Shown: positions 20,117-31,063, counted from the stretch's first letter. The stretch is 40,986 nucleotides of DNA from Megasphaera sp. NM10 (GCF_000417505.1 NZ_APHY01000028.1:1-40986); one strand, 5' to 3'. Translations and numbers: made by a program. The notes: generated by a model not told the origin, from the sequence alone.

Positions 20117-20350
20117 GGCCGTCCCGACGGACGGTCCGCAGGCCGCTTTGGAATCAGATGCCGCTGCGCGGCGACAGACTCAGGTGGACAACGACGCTTC
20201 GGGACACCCTCGGCGCGTAAAAAGCCTCCCCTGAGAAGGGGAGGGGGACCGCTTGCGGTGGAGGGGTTCTTTACGACATACCCTTAGCGTATTGTAGAGA
20301 AAGAACCCCTCAGTCAGCAGAGCTGGCCCAACGGGCCGGAGAGGTTGATT
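20117..20350. repeat. intergenic mosaic repeat (blocks C and B)
   Basis: 20117-20140 holds a GGGCCGTCC-type palindrome. 20141-20222 matches block C (ATCAGATGCCGCTGCGCGGC, CAGACTCAGGTGG, ACGACGCTTCGGGA). 20225-20350 holds block B units (GCCTCCCCTGAGAAGGGGAG, ACCCCTCAGTCAGCAGAGC, GGGCCGGAGAGGTTG). No coding potential is apparent. Confidence 0.7.
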
Positions 20351-20417
20351 GTACTTTCGCGGCTCGCCGCGAATCCCGTGGATAAAGCGGAAATTCAATG
20401 GCCAAAAATGAAAAATA

Positions 20418-20426
20418 TGATATAAT
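20418..20426 (+). promoter_or_regulatory. extended -10 promoter for the secreted orphan gene
   Basis: TGATATAAT is an extended -10; no convincing -35. A transcript from here must cross the dyad and hairpin at 20438-20560 to reach the gene at 20590. Confidence 0.45.
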
Positions 20427-20437
20427 GAATAGTGTCC

Positions 20438-20560
20438 AAGTTTGTAGTGTAGAGTTTGTAGTTTGTAGATGACAGGATTGAATTTGAGTTATTTACTGTA
20501 AACTAAAAACTACAAACTTCAAACTCGAAAAGAGGCTGCCTTCGTGTGACAGCCTCTTTT
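20438..20560 (+). repeat. dyad element (family A, copy 3) with hairpin terminator in a gene leader
   Basis: AGTTTGTAGTGTAGAGTTTG and neighbouring units (20439-20468) oppose AAACTAAAAACTACAAACTT and following units (20502-20525). Then a perfect 11-bp hairpin, AAAAGAGGCTG (20528-20538) with CAGCCTCTTTT (20550-20560), ends 29 nt before the start codon of the next gene. Confidence 0.72.
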
Positions 20561-20589
20561 CCGCATCTACCATAAAGGAGTGATCATTT

Positions 20590-21150
20590 ATGAAATTGAA
20601 GAATCTCGTCATGTTGGCAGCAGCCCTTACCTGTATTGCCGGTTCGACCGTCATGGCTGAAGAAAAGGTGGGCCTCAAGAGCGCCAGTGCCGACAGCTAT
20701 GAAGTCGTCCAGGTCATGACGACTAAAGACAAGAATTACTATCAGTACTATAACAGCGCCTATCAGTATGCCGTCGATATCCCCCGGGCTGCGACGACAG
20801 CCGACATGAATGCCGACGGCGATGGCTGCTATTTCCAGGATCCCAAAGACGATGCCGTCTACATGACCTATGCCGCCAAGAACACCATGGGCTTCACTAT
20901 CGACGAACTCTACAACATGGCTTTGGGCATGAACGGATCGCCGACACTGACGACCAACATCAAGACCAAGAACAGCTATGCCATCGGCTGGACGGACGGC
21001 AAGAAGTCTTACTACCACGAACTCTACATCAACGACAAGAACAAGACCTACACGGCCTTCACCGTCACCTATCCGACCAGCAAAAAAGATAAGTACCAGG
21101 CCATCATCGCCCACATGTCCCGCAGCTTCATGCCCAACGTACAAATGTAA
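20590..21150 (+). CDS. secreted/periplasmic protein of unknown function
   Basis: 186 residues, ATG after AAAGGAG. Signal peptide MKLKNLVMLAAALTCIAGSTVMA with cleavage near residue 23. The mature part is acidic-polar with many Tyr (NYYQYYNSAYQYAVDIP, DDAVYMTYAAKNTMGFTIDELYNMAL, SYYHELYINDKNKTYTAFTVTYP) and ends with an AIIAHMSRSFMP helix. The pattern of a YQYAVDIP strand, a central helix and a final 'M..SF' helix resembles small extracytoplasmic PsbP/DUF-type folds, but no family is recognised. Monocistronic between repeat blocks. Confidence 0.75.
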   Translation: MKLKNLVMLAAALTCIAGSTVMAEEKVGLKSASADSYEVVQVMTTKDKNYYQYYNSAYQYAVDIPRAATTADMNADGDGCYFQDPKDDAVYMTYAAKNTMGFTIDELYNMALGMNGSPTLTTNIKTKNSYAIGWTDGKKSYYHELYINDKNKTYTAFTVTYPTSKKDKYQAIIAHMSRSFMPNVQM

Positions 21151-21156
21151 TGATAG

Positions 21157-21460
21157 GGGATGCCCAATGGGCATCCCGCCGGTCGCAGTTCGCAGGCCGC
21201 AGGCCGCCTCGGAATCAGATGCGGCGTCCCGCCGCGACAGACTCAGGTGGACAACATCGCCTCGAGTAACCCTCGGCTCGTAAAAAATGCCCCGGCTGGG
21301 GCCTTCGTAGGGGCCGTCCTAAGCCTTTTTGGCCCGTCAGGTGCCGACCAACGAGAGGCGCAAGACGGTTGCCAAAACGGACAGCTGTGGCTAGGCGGCC
21401 CGCCGTGAATCCTGTGAATGCAGGGGAGGTGGCCCGAAAGGCCGGAGAGGTTGCTGCGCT
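21157..21460. repeat. intergenic mosaic repeat (palindrome, block C, block B)
   Basis: Begins with a nearly perfect palindrome GGGATGCCC/GGGCATCCC (21157-21177). Block C follows (21196-21285: TCAGATGCGGC, GACAGACTCAGGTGG, CCTCGAGTAACCCTCGGC), then block B pieces (CCTTTTTGGCCCGTCAGGTG, GACGGTTGCCAAAACGG, AGGTGGCCC...GGGCCGGAGAGG) to about 21456. No gene is visible. Confidence 0.7.
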
Positions 21461-21508
21461 TTCAAGCAGCCCTTTACGGAAGATGCCTATAAAATGGAAA
21501 AATCCCCC

Positions 21509-21537
21509 TTTACAGGACCGCGGCTTTATGGTATAAT
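21509..21537 (+). promoter_or_regulatory. rplS promoter
   Basis: TTTACA (21509-21514), 17 nt, TATAAT (21532-21537). The leader is about 90 nt and may fold (GTCGTGAAAGG, GGGGGCACGAATGTC) but I cannot confirm an L19-leader motif. Confidence 0.75.
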
Positions 21538-21633
21538 TCCCTTGTTAATTTAGGCAGTCCTCTGCTCGATACACGATTGTCGTGAAAGGTGGCGGCAACG
21601 GGGGCACGAATGTCTTATAGGAGGAAAAAAGAA

Positions 21634-21975
21634 ATGAACATTATCAGCGTACTTGAACAGGAACAGCTTCGTGACGATATCCCGGCATTCCGCCCTGGTG
21701 ATACAGTCAAAGTTCACGTAAAGGTTGTCGAAGGCAATCGCGAACGTGTACAGATTTTTGAAGGTGTCGTTATTGGCCGTCAGAACGGCGGTGTCCGCGA
21801 AACTTTCACTGTCCGCCGCGTTTCCTACGGTATTGGTGTTGAACGTACTTTCTTGGTACATTCCCCGCGTCTCGCTAAAATCGAAGTCGTTCGCCACGGT
21901 GTCGTCCGTCGTGCAAAACTGCACTACCTCCGTGGTCTTACAGGCAAAGCTGCCCGTATCCGCGAACGTCGGTAA
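21634..21975 (+). CDS. rplS: 50S ribosomal protein L19
   Basis: 113 residues. [79 protein letters not shown] are characteristic. ATG 21634 follows TAGGAGG. An in-frame upstream GTG (21589) would add a non-homologous tail and is rejected. Monocistronic, with its own terminator. Confidence 0.97.
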   Translation: MNIISVLEQEQLRDDIPAFRPGDTVKVHVKVVEGNRERVQIFEGVVIGRQNGGVRETFTVRRVSYGIGVERTFLVHSPRLAKIEVVRHGVVRRAKLHYLRGLTGKAARIRERR

Positions 21976-21997
21976 TTCATTGGCAAGAACACTTGAA

Positions 21998-22043
21998 AAA
22001 GAGGTTGTCCCACGAAGCATGGCTTCGCGGGCAGCCTCTTTTT
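21998..22043 (+). terminator. rplS terminator
   Basis: AAAAAGAGGTTG...CACGAAGC folds onto GCTTCGCGGG...CAGCCTCTTTTTT with T-run. The AGAGG-TTG/CAG-CCTCT base resembles the hairpin part of repeat family A. Confidence 0.75.
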
Positions 22044-22079
22044 TCATGACTCCATCGTAGGGGTCGTCCCCAAGGGTGG

Positions 22080-22388
22080 CCAAAGGCAACCTCTCAGTCA
22101 GCTGCGCTGACAGCTCCCCTATAAAGGGAGCCAAAGCCTCTCCTCATAGGCCCTTTTTGGCCCGTCAGGTGCTGACCGCAGGGAAGTGCAAGACGGTTGC
22201 CAAAACGGAGAGCCGAGCTGGAGGTGGCACGAAGCACAAATTCCCGTAAAGTCGGCGGTTGTCACTGCGCCAAAGCCTCTCCTCATAGGCCCTTTTTGGC
22301 CCGTCAGGTGCTGACCGCAGGGAAGTGCAAGACGGTTGCCAAAACGGAGAGCTGAGCTAGAGGTGGCCCGAAGGGCCGGAGAGGTTGG
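22080..22388. repeat. intergenic mosaic repeat, block B in direct duplication
   Basis: A segment of about 98 nt (22131-22228) starting CCAAAGCCTCTCCTCATAGG recurs almost unchanged at 22270-22367, a period of 139 nt. It contains CCCTTTTTGGCCCGTCAGG and GACGGTTGCCAAAACGGAG. It ends with the AGGTGGCCC...GGGCCGGAGAGG palindrome. The whole rplS-bioB spacer (about 560 nt) is repeat plus promoter. Confidence 0.75.
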
Positions 22389-22465
22389 TCTTAAACAAAT
22401 GGGCCGTCCTGCGATTCAGGATATCGTGTACTCATATTGTTAACCTTAATACAAACGAAATAAAG

Positions 22466-22494
22466 TTGACTGCAATCGCCGCAGCGAGTATAAT
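22466..22494 (+). promoter_or_regulatory. bioB promoter
   Basis: TTGACT (22466-22471), 17 nt, TATAAT (22489-22494), about 40 nt before the start codon. A TTGTTAACC half-site lies at 22437-22445, but a proper second arm for a BirA operator is missing. Confidence 0.75.
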
Positions 22495-22534
22495 AATCCC
22501 ATAGTTCACAATAAAAATAGGGAGTGGGTTGACA

Positions 22535-23497
22535 ATGAATACGATAGCAGCACTGACCGATAGCATTATACAGGGGTACCGCATCCAACGCGGCGATGAT
22601 TTATCGATTTTCCTGGAAGCACCTTTGGAAGAATTGCAGCAGGGAGCCGGCGTTTTACAGCGCCATTTTTGTGGCAATCATATTGATTTCTGCACCATCA
22701 TCAACGGCCGCAGCGGCCGCTGTGGGGAAGACTGCAAATACTGTGCCCAGTCGGCCTGCCACCATACGGGCTGCGAAGAATACGGTTTCCTGGCGAAAGA
22801 AGAAATCCTGGCCAACGCCAAGGCCAATCAGGATGCCGGCGCCAACCGCTTTGCCATCGTCACGTCGGGCCGGGCTCTGACAGGGGCGGATTTTGAAAAA
22901 GCCCTGGATACGTACCGCACGATGAAGCAGACGATGCACATCGACCTCTGTGCATCGCACGGCCTGCTGACGCCGGAACAGCTGCACCGCCTCCACGAAA
23001 CGGGCGTGACCAGTTATCACCATAATATCGAGACGTCGCGGCGTTTCTTCCCATACATCTGCACGACCCACACCTATGACGACCGCATCCGCACCATCAA
23101 GGCCGCTCAGAAAGAAGGGCTCTGCGTCTGTTCCGGCGGCATCATCGGCATGGGGGAAACCTGGGAAGACCGCCTGGACATGGCCATCAGCTTGGCCGAA
23201 CTGGGCATTCAGTCCATTCCCGTCAACGCCCTCATGCCCATTCCCGGCACGCCCCTGGAACATCGGCCCCAGCTCGACGGCCGCGATGTCCTGCGGACCA
23301 TCGCCTTCTTCCGCTTCATCAATCCTGAAGCTAACATCCGCCTGGCTGCCGGCCGCAAACTCCTGCCGGAAAACGGCGCCACGGCCCTGCTCCACGGCGC
23401 GTCGGCCTCGATTACGGGCAACATGCTGACCACGTCGGGCTCGACCATCGCCGAAGACATGGTCATGCTCCAGCGCCTGGGCTTGACTAATTCGTAG
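22535..23497 (+). CDS. bioB: biotin synthase
   Basis: Radical SAM enzyme inserting sulfur into dethiobiotin. The SAM-cluster motif C-x3-C-x2-C is at Cys63, Cys67 and Cys70 (RCGEDCKYCAQSA). Further BioB features are the NGRSGRCGEDCKYC context, FAIVTSGRAL, IDLCASHGLL, HHNIETSRRFFPYICTTHTY, VCSGGIIGMGE, PVNALMPIPGTPLE and IRLAAGRKLL, supplying Cys/Arg ligands for the auxiliary cluster. 320 residues, typical length. ATG 22535 is preferred over the in-frame TTG at 22529. No other biotin genes are in the window. Confidence 0.93.
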   Translation: MNTIAALTDSIIQGYRIQRGDDLSIFLEAPLEELQQGAGVLQRHFCGNHIDFCTIINGRSGRCGEDCKYCAQSACHHTGCEEYGFLAKEEILANAKANQDAGANRFAIVTSGRALTGADFEKALDTYRTMKQTMHIDLCASHGLLTPEQLHRLHETGVTSYHHNIETSRRFFPYICTTHTYDDRIRTIKAAQKEGLCVCSGGIIGMGETWEDRLDMAISLAELGIQSIPVNALMPIPGTPLEHRPQLDGRDVLRTIAFFRFINPEANIRLAAGRKLLPENGATALLHGASASITGNMLTTSGSTIAEDMVMLQRLGLTNS

Positions 23498-23511
23498 GTC
23501 GTAGGCCGTAG

Positions 23512-23564
23512 ATCGTTCGTCGTTGATGGTACGATTAAAAATCATAACTAATACGACGAACGAT
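23512..23564. repeat. 12-bp perfect inverted repeat downstream of bioB
   Basis: ATCGTTCGTCGT (23512-23523) pairs with ACGACGAACGAT (23553-23564) across a 29-nt loop. It is followed by A-rich sequence rather than T-run. It could act as a terminator only for a minus-strand transcript; otherwise it is unexplained. The rest of 23565-23656 shows nothing recognisable. Confidence 0.5.
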
Positions 23565-23656
23565 GAACGAAAAACGTTTGAATCTGCGAGGGCTATGTGC
23601 ATGATAGTCTATACTGGTGTATGACAAGCCCTGCACTAGCCTTCATCCTTTGTCTA

Positions 23657-23665
23657 TGATATAAT
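23657..23665 (+). promoter_or_regulatory. extended -10 promoter for ppaC
   Basis: TGATATAAT extended -10 about 48 nt before the start; -35 not evident. Confidence 0.45.
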
Positions 23666-23712
23666 GTTAGGGATATAGAAACATACATATACTTTTCAAT
23701 GAGGTGATTATC

Positions 23713-24985
23713 GTGGCAAAACAGATTTTTGTTACCGGTCATAAGAGCCCGGACACGGACTCCATTTGTTCTTCCATTGCCTATGCAAAATTAAAACAGT
23801 TACAGGGTATCGACGCTACGCCGATCCGCGCTGGCGAACCGAATAAGGAAACGGCCTTTGCCCTGAATTATTTCCACGTTGCTCCGCAGCCACTGGTCAA
23901 GGACTTCTACGTCAAAGTCAGCGAAGCTGTCCACACGGAAGTCGAAGCCCTTCCGGTCAGTGCCAGCCTGAAAGATGCTGCCAAATGGTTCGCATCCCAC
24001 GAAAGCGATGTCGCTCCCGTTGCCGATAACGGCCAGTTCGTCGGCGTCATCGAAAAAGGCCAGCTCGCCGATGAATTCGTCAAGACCGTCATGGGTGAAG
24101 AATTGAGCACGGTCAAAGCCTTGGCTCACGATCCGGAATTGTTCTTCAAGCCGACCGATAACGGCCATGATATCCCGGCTGATGGCAAATACGCTGTCGT
24201 CGAAAACGGCAAATACGTCGGCATGATCTGTGCAGACTGTGTCGCTGCTGTCGAAAAACAGCAGGTCATCCTCGTCAGACCACAACGAAAAGAAACAGAT
24301 CATCGACGGCATCGACGAAGCATCTATCGTCGGCGTCATCGACCATCACCGCATCGGCGGCACTTTGGAAACAGCCGGCCCTATTTCCATCCTCTTCAAA
24401 CCCGTCGGCTGCACGGCAACCATCGTAACGGGCTTGTATGAACAGGCTAAGGTCGACATCCCCAAAGACATTGCCGGCCTGCTCTTGTCGGCCGTCATTT
24501 CCGATACGGTCCTCTTCCGTTCGCCGACCTGCACGCCGGCTGACCGCGAAGCTGCCGAAAAATTGGCCAACATCGCTGGCGTAGACGTCGAAAAATACGG
24601 CATGGAAATGCTCAAAGCCGGTGCCAACGTCTCCGATTTGACGCCGGACCAGATCGTCCACAACGACATGAAAGAATTCTCCAGCGGCAATACGACCTTC
24701 ACCGTTGCCCAGGTCCAGGTCATGGATACGACGGACCTCCTCGACCAGAAACAGGTCCTGCTCAACGCCTTGGAAAAATTGCGCGCTGAACACGATTACG
24801 CCGCTTCCTTCCTGATGATCACCAGCATCATCGACGAATCGACGAACCTCATCTTCGCCGGTAATATGGACGACGTCGTCAGCAGTGCCTTCGGCAAGGA
24901 CGTCCTCGATAAGGAAGTCTACCTGCCCAAGGTCATGAGCCGTAAGAAACAGGTCATTCCGCCTATCCTTTCGGCAATGAAATAA
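23713..24985 (+). CDS. ppaC: manganese-dependent inorganic pyrophosphatase (family II) with CBS domains, frameshifted
   Basis: Hydrolyses pyrophosphate. N-terminal DHH-type motif [10 protein letters not shown] (His10, Asp14, Asp16). Between about 65 and 185 lies a regulatory insertion with two CBS-like repeats ([34 protein letters not shown] and [14 protein letters not shown]). Then come [21 protein letters not shown] (DHH) and the C-terminal [13 protein letters not shown] 23713 follows GAGGTG. An extra A at about 24277 (CTCGTC-A-GACCAC) shifts the frame, so one frame stops at 24441 and the true continuation reads to 24985. Corrected length about 423 residues, fitting a CBS-PPase without a DRTGG domain. 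Probable sequencing error. Confidence 0.9.
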
Positions 24986-24999
24986 GTGATGATTTTCAG

Positions 25000-25029
25000 A
25001 GGCCCCATCGACACGGTGTGGGCCTTTTT
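25000..25029 (+). terminator. ppaC terminator
   Basis: AGGCCC (25000-25005) pairs with GGGCCT (25020-25025), followed by five T. It lies 15 nt after the ppaC stop and just before the pcrA ribosome binding site. Confidence 0.65.
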
Positions 25030-25050
25030 ATCTATAAAGGGGAAGAATGC

Positions 25051-27251
25051 ATGAATCCTATTTTTGATACCCTCAACGACCGCCAGTGCGAGGCCGTCAA
25101 GCATACTGAAGGGCCGCTGCTGATCACGGCCGGTGCCGGATCGGGCAAGACCAAAGTCCTGACCTGCCGCATTGCCCATCTCCTGGAATTAGGCGTCGCG
25201 CCGTACCGCATCCTGGCCATTACCTTTACCAACAAGGCCGCCAAGGAAATGAAGGAACGTGTGACCAACCTCGTCGGTGCCCAGGCCGACAGCATCTGGC
25301 TGAGTACGTTTCACTCGTTCTGCGCCAAGCTGCTGCGCTTTGAAATCGACGGCTTCCATGGCTATACGCGCAATTTCACCATCTACGATTCGTCGGACCA
25401 GTTGGTCCTGGTCAAGGACTGCCTGAAAAAACTCAACCTCGACGACAAGCAGTTCACGCCGCGCTCCGTGTTGGGGACCATTTCATCGGCTAAGAACGTC
25501 CTCATGGACGCCAAGGCCTTTGCGGCGCAAGCTCCGATTTCTACGAACAGAAAGTCGCCGACGTCTACGCTCTGTATCAGGAAAAATTGCGGGAAAACAA
25601 TGCCGTCGATTTCGACGACCTTTTGTTCCTGGCCGTGCGCCTCTTGCAGGAAAACGAGGAAGTCCGGGAAAAATACCAGTCCCGGTTCCAATATATCCTG
25701 GTCGACGAATATCAGGATACGAACCATGCCCAGTATGCCCTGACCAAGATACTGGCCGCCCGCTGGCGCAATATCTGCGTCGTCGGCGATGCCGACCAGA
25801 GTATTTACGCCTGGCGCGGTGCCGATATCCGCAACATCATCGACTTCACGCGGGACTATCCCGATGCGGCGTCGATCAAACTGGAACAGAACTACCGCTC
25901 GACGAAGACTATCCTCCATGCGGCCAATGCCGTCATCGACAATAACGAAAGCCGGCCCAAGAAGACCCTGTGGACAGAGAACCCGACGGGGAACAAGATC
26001 ATCCATTACCAGGCCCAGACGGAACACGACGAAGCCGATTATATCGCCGGCGTCATCTACAACCGCCATGAAATCAGCCATGAACCGTATGGCGACATGG
26101 CCATCCTCTTCCGGACCAACGCCCAGTCCCGTGTCCTCGAAGAAAAGCTCATGCGCTATGCCATTCCCTATACCATGGTCGGCGGCACCAAGTTCTATGA
26201 CCGCAAGGAAATCAAAGATGTCCTGGCCTATTTGCGATTGCTCTACAACCCGGAAGACAGCTTGAGCCTGACGCGTATCATCAACGTGCCGAAACGGAAC
26301 ATCGGCGCCACGACGATGGAACACGTCGCAGCCTATGCGGAAGAACAGGGCATATCCTTGTTTGAAGCCCTGTCGTCGACGGACGAGATTCCCGTCACCA
26401 AACGAGCCCGGACATCGTTGGAAAACTTCGCCGCCATGATTTTCGACCTCCTCAACGACATCGAAGGCAAAGATGTTCTGAGCCTCATCGAAACGGTCAT
26501 CAAACAGACTGGCTACGGTGATATGCTCGATAAAGAAGCGGAACACGACCCGCAAGGCGAAAGCCGCAAGGAAAATGTCGGCGAATTCCTGTCTGTCGCC
26601 AAAGATTACATGGACAGCAATCCCGACGGCAACCTCCAGGACTTTTTGGAAAACGTCGCCCTGGTCAGTGATGTCGATGATTTTGAAAGCAGCGATTCCA
26701 AAGTGACCCTCATGACCCTCCATGCCGCCAAGGGCCTGGAATTCCCGGTCGTCTTCCTGACCGGCCTCGACGAAGGCCTGTTCCCGCACAGCCGGACCCT
26801 GATGGACCCAGCGCAGGTCGAAGAAGAACGGCGTCTGGCCTACGTCGGCATTACCCGGGCCGAACGGCAGCTCTACGTGACCAATGCCGTCACGCGGACC
26901 ATGTACGGCCGCATCTCGGCCTATATGCCCAGCCGTTTCCTGGCCGAAATCCCGCCGCAGTTCATGGAAGACTACCATCGCAAGAGCGCCATGCCCCAGA
27001 GCCGGACGACGGCGGTCCCGGGGAAACAGCGCGTCTCCATCCTGACCAAGCCCGTCGCGTCGAGCCTGCCCAAGAAACATGCCGTTACCGATACCTTTGC
27101 CAAAGGCGATAAAGTCCGCCACAAAATCTGGGGCATCGGCACTGTCCTCGACGTCATCGGCGAAGGCCCGAACATGCAGATGAAAATCCAATTCCCGACC
27201 AAAGGCGTCCGCCAAGTCGTCGTAAAATACGCCCCCTTAGAGAAAATATAA
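25051..27251 (+). CDS. pcrA: UvrD/Rep-family ATP-dependent DNA helicase PcrA, frameshifted
   Basis: SF1A 3'-5' helicase acting in repair and replication. Walker [10 protein letters not shown] at residues 26-34, the [14 protein letters not shown] motif, [12 protein letters not shown], then in the second frame [12 protein letters not shown] (motif II), [14 protein letters not shown] (III), LEQNYRST (IV), [17 protein letters not shown] (V) and [14 protein letters not shown] (VI). One base is missing near 25532 (GCGCAAGC-TCCGAT), so the first frame runs into nonsense while the helicase continues in another frame to 27251. Corrected length about 733, as for B. subtilis PcrA. ATG 25051 with AAAGGGGA is chosen. 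Followed by ligA, a common pair. Probably a sequencing error. Confidence 0.92.
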
Positions 27252-29348
<2,097 letters not shown>

Positions 29349-29755
29349 ATAAGCCACCTCTCAGTCAGCAGAGCTGCCAGCTCCCCTACAAAGGGAGCCT
29401 TAAGCCTCCCCTCATAGGCCCTTTTTGGCCCGTCAGGTGCTGACCGTAGGGAAGCGCAGGGCGGTTGCCAAAACGGAGAGCCGAGCTGGAGGTGGCCCAA
29501 CGGGCCGGAGAGGTTGCTTGTACTTTCGCAGGCCGCCGGTCGCAGTTCGCAGTTCGCAGGCCGCCTCGGACTCAGATGCCGCTGTGCGGCGACAGACTCA
29601 GACTAACAACGACGCTTCGGGAAACCCTCCGCGCGTAGCGGGCCGCCCTCTGGGACGGCCCCTACGGATGCCGCGGCGCGGCGACAGTAGAAATGCCCCC
29701 GGCTGGGGCTTCGTAGGGGTCGCCGCGTGGGCGACCCGCCACAGAACGAATGGAA
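29349..29755. repeat. complete composite repeat module B-C-D
   Basis: The ligA-to-29787 spacer is filled by one module in fixed order. Block B (29354-29518) contains AACCTCTC-type and CTCCCCTACAAAGGGAGCC units, CCTTTTTGGCCCGTCAGGTG and GGCGGTTGCCAAAACGGAG. Block C (29560-29640) contains ACTCAGATGCCGCTGTGCGG and ACGACGCTTCGGGAAACCCT. Block D (29706-29749) is GGGTCGCCGCGTGGGCGACC and flanks. No promoter was recognised for the following gene. Confidence 0.75.
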
Positions 29756-29786
29756 ATACCTAAACAGACTGAATGGAGATGATTTT

Positions 29787-30737
29787 ATGCGTGCTATGGA
29801 TAAAGTAATGAAAGAATTACATGCATTTATTGCTAAGAAGGCTCCGAACGGTGTTAAGAGCGAAGAAGAGATGCAGCAGATTATTGAAGAATTCATGATG
29901 CAGCATAATGAGGCTGTCCAACACTTGCAGGACTTTTTGCAGGAGAATGGGCAGGACGATACAGTACCAGCCGATGTCTATGATTATTTGGACTTAGCTG
30001 AGCAGGCGAGCCGAAAAAAAGACAAACGGGAATATTTGGCTAAAGCAGCCGAACTGGAGCCGGATAATGTGGAAGTCAAACTGGCCCAGGCTGAATTGGA
30101 TTCGAAAGGCCCCCTGGATATGCTTGAAATCCTTCCGGGCATGATTGCAGCCGAAGAAAAACGGTTAAAAGATCAGGAAATTTACCAGCGTAGCAAAGGT
30201 GATTTTTGGCTGGACTTTGAAACACGGCCTTATATGATGCTGCTTCAAGAATACTTGTCGAACTTGATTGAATGTGGTATCCACAACAAAGCCATCCAGA
30301 TAGGGGAAGAAATGCTTCGCCTCAATCAAAACGACAACTTGGGAATCCGTTTTCTGCTGATGCCGCTGTATGCTAAAATGTGCAATGAAATGAAGGCTTT
30401 GAAACTGTATAAACGGGGAAAATACGAACAAAAGAGTTCCTTTTATCTCTTGGCCTTAGCCTTGTTGTACTTCAAACTCGGCGATTGGCCCGAGGCGAAA
30501 TCATACTTGGAAACCTTGAAGCAGGAATACCCTATTACGAAAAAGCTCATCCGTTCCATTAAAAAGGGTGACCAGAGCATCTTCCAGCCCTACCTTGACA
30601 ACCCGCCATACGCCCCATTTTCCGATGAAGAACTCATCACTGCCTATCTGACGAACTATGCCATTTACGCAACCGAACCGTACTTCTTCGACTGGGCCGA
30701 CGAAGCCCTCATCGTCCATCGTAAAAAGAAGAAATAA
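29787..30737 (+). CDS. helical-repeat (TPR-like) protein of unknown function
   Basis: 316 residues, entirely alpha-helical in appearance. Tetratricopeptide-like pieces are visible: DYLDLAEQASRKKDKREYLAKAAELEPDNVEVKLAQAEL (about 75-113), NKAIQIGEEMLRLNQNDNLGIRFLLMPLYAKM, and SSFYLLALALLYFKLGDWPEAKSYLETLKQEYP (about 225-260). No signal peptide or membrane segment. A highly acidic/basic N-terminus and KKKK tail suggest a cytoplasmic protein-interaction role. ATG 29787 has GGAGATG. Its 5' leader is almost the same as that of the AAA ATPase gene at 33072, and both follow a B-C-D repeat module. Not in an evident operon. Confidence 0.7.
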   Translation: MRAMDKVMKELHAFIAKKAPNGVKSEEEMQQIIEEFMMQHNEAVQHLQDFLQENGQDDTVPADVYDYLDLAEQASRKKDKREYLAKAAELEPDNVEVKLAQAELDSKGPLDMLEILPGMIAAEEKRLKDQEIYQRSKGDFWLDFETRPYMMLLQEYLSNLIECGIHNKAIQIGEEMLRLNQNDNLGIRFLLMPLYAKMCNEMKALKLYKRGKYEQKSSFYLLALALLYFKLGDWPEAKSYLETLKQEYPITKKLIRSIKKGDQSIFQPYLDNPPYAPFSDEELITAYLTNYAIYATEPYFFDWADEALIVHRKKKK

Positions 30738-30868
30738 TCGGAATCAAATGCCGCTGCGCGGCAACAGACTCAAACTGACAACGACGCTTCGGGAAACCCT
30801 CAGCTCGTAAAAGATGTTCCCGGCTGGGGCGTAGGGGTCGCCACGTGGGCGACCCGCTACAGAACGAG
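30738..30868. repeat. partial composite repeat module, blocks C-D
   Basis: Block C (30738-30810: AAATGCCGCTGCGCGGC, ACGACGCTTCGGGAAACCCT) runs into block D (30825-30868: GGGGTCGCCACGTGGGCGAC). It starts at the stop of the TPR-like gene and immediately precedes a decayed ATPase fragment. Confidence 0.72.
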
Positions 30869-30882
30869 TAGTACGGAACTTA

Positions 30883-30980
30883 TCTTTGACACTCTTTCCA
30901 GTGGCTATGCAGCCGTTTTAGACATCGTCGTCGATTGATGATGTGGATGGAAACGAAAGCGGGTAAGTGTTATAAAATAG
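30883..30980 (+). pseudogene. decayed fragment of an AAA ATPase gene related to the one at 33072
   Basis: About 95 nt closely match 33645-33745 inside the intact ATPase gene: shared runs include CTTTGACACTCTTTCCAGTG and GGCTATGCAGCCGTTTTAGA. It encodes the same FDTLSSGYAAVLDIVVD signature segment. A lost T (CGATTTGATG becomes CGATTGATG) breaks the frame, and further substitutions follow. Similarity fades after TGTTATAAAATAGGAAG. There is no start or Walker motif, so it is non-functional. It probably remains from a duplicated or replaced copy of the ATPase module. Confidence 0.8.
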
Positions 30981-31034
30981 GAAGAATTGACTATCTCTTT
31001 GGGGAAGTCTATATCACCCGGAACGTTGGAAAAG

Positions 31035-31063
31035 TGGACAGATATTTAAATTTTCGTTATAAT
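31035..31063 (+). promoter_or_regulatory. promoter of the exopolysaccharide locus
   Basis: TGGACA (31035-31040), 17 nt, TATAAT (31058-31063). The first coding start is 250 nt downstream; the leader contains at least two terminator-like hairpins. Confidence 0.7.

Noticed and set aside
21538-21633. L19 autoregulatory leader RNA ahead of rplS
   Set aside because: The position fits, but I could not trace the conserved stems of the Rfam-type motif by eye.
22437-22472. BirA operator ahead of bioB
   Set aside because: TTGTTAACC is a plausible left half, but the right arm (AGTTGACTG) matches poorly and the spacing is too long for the standard 15-nt gap.
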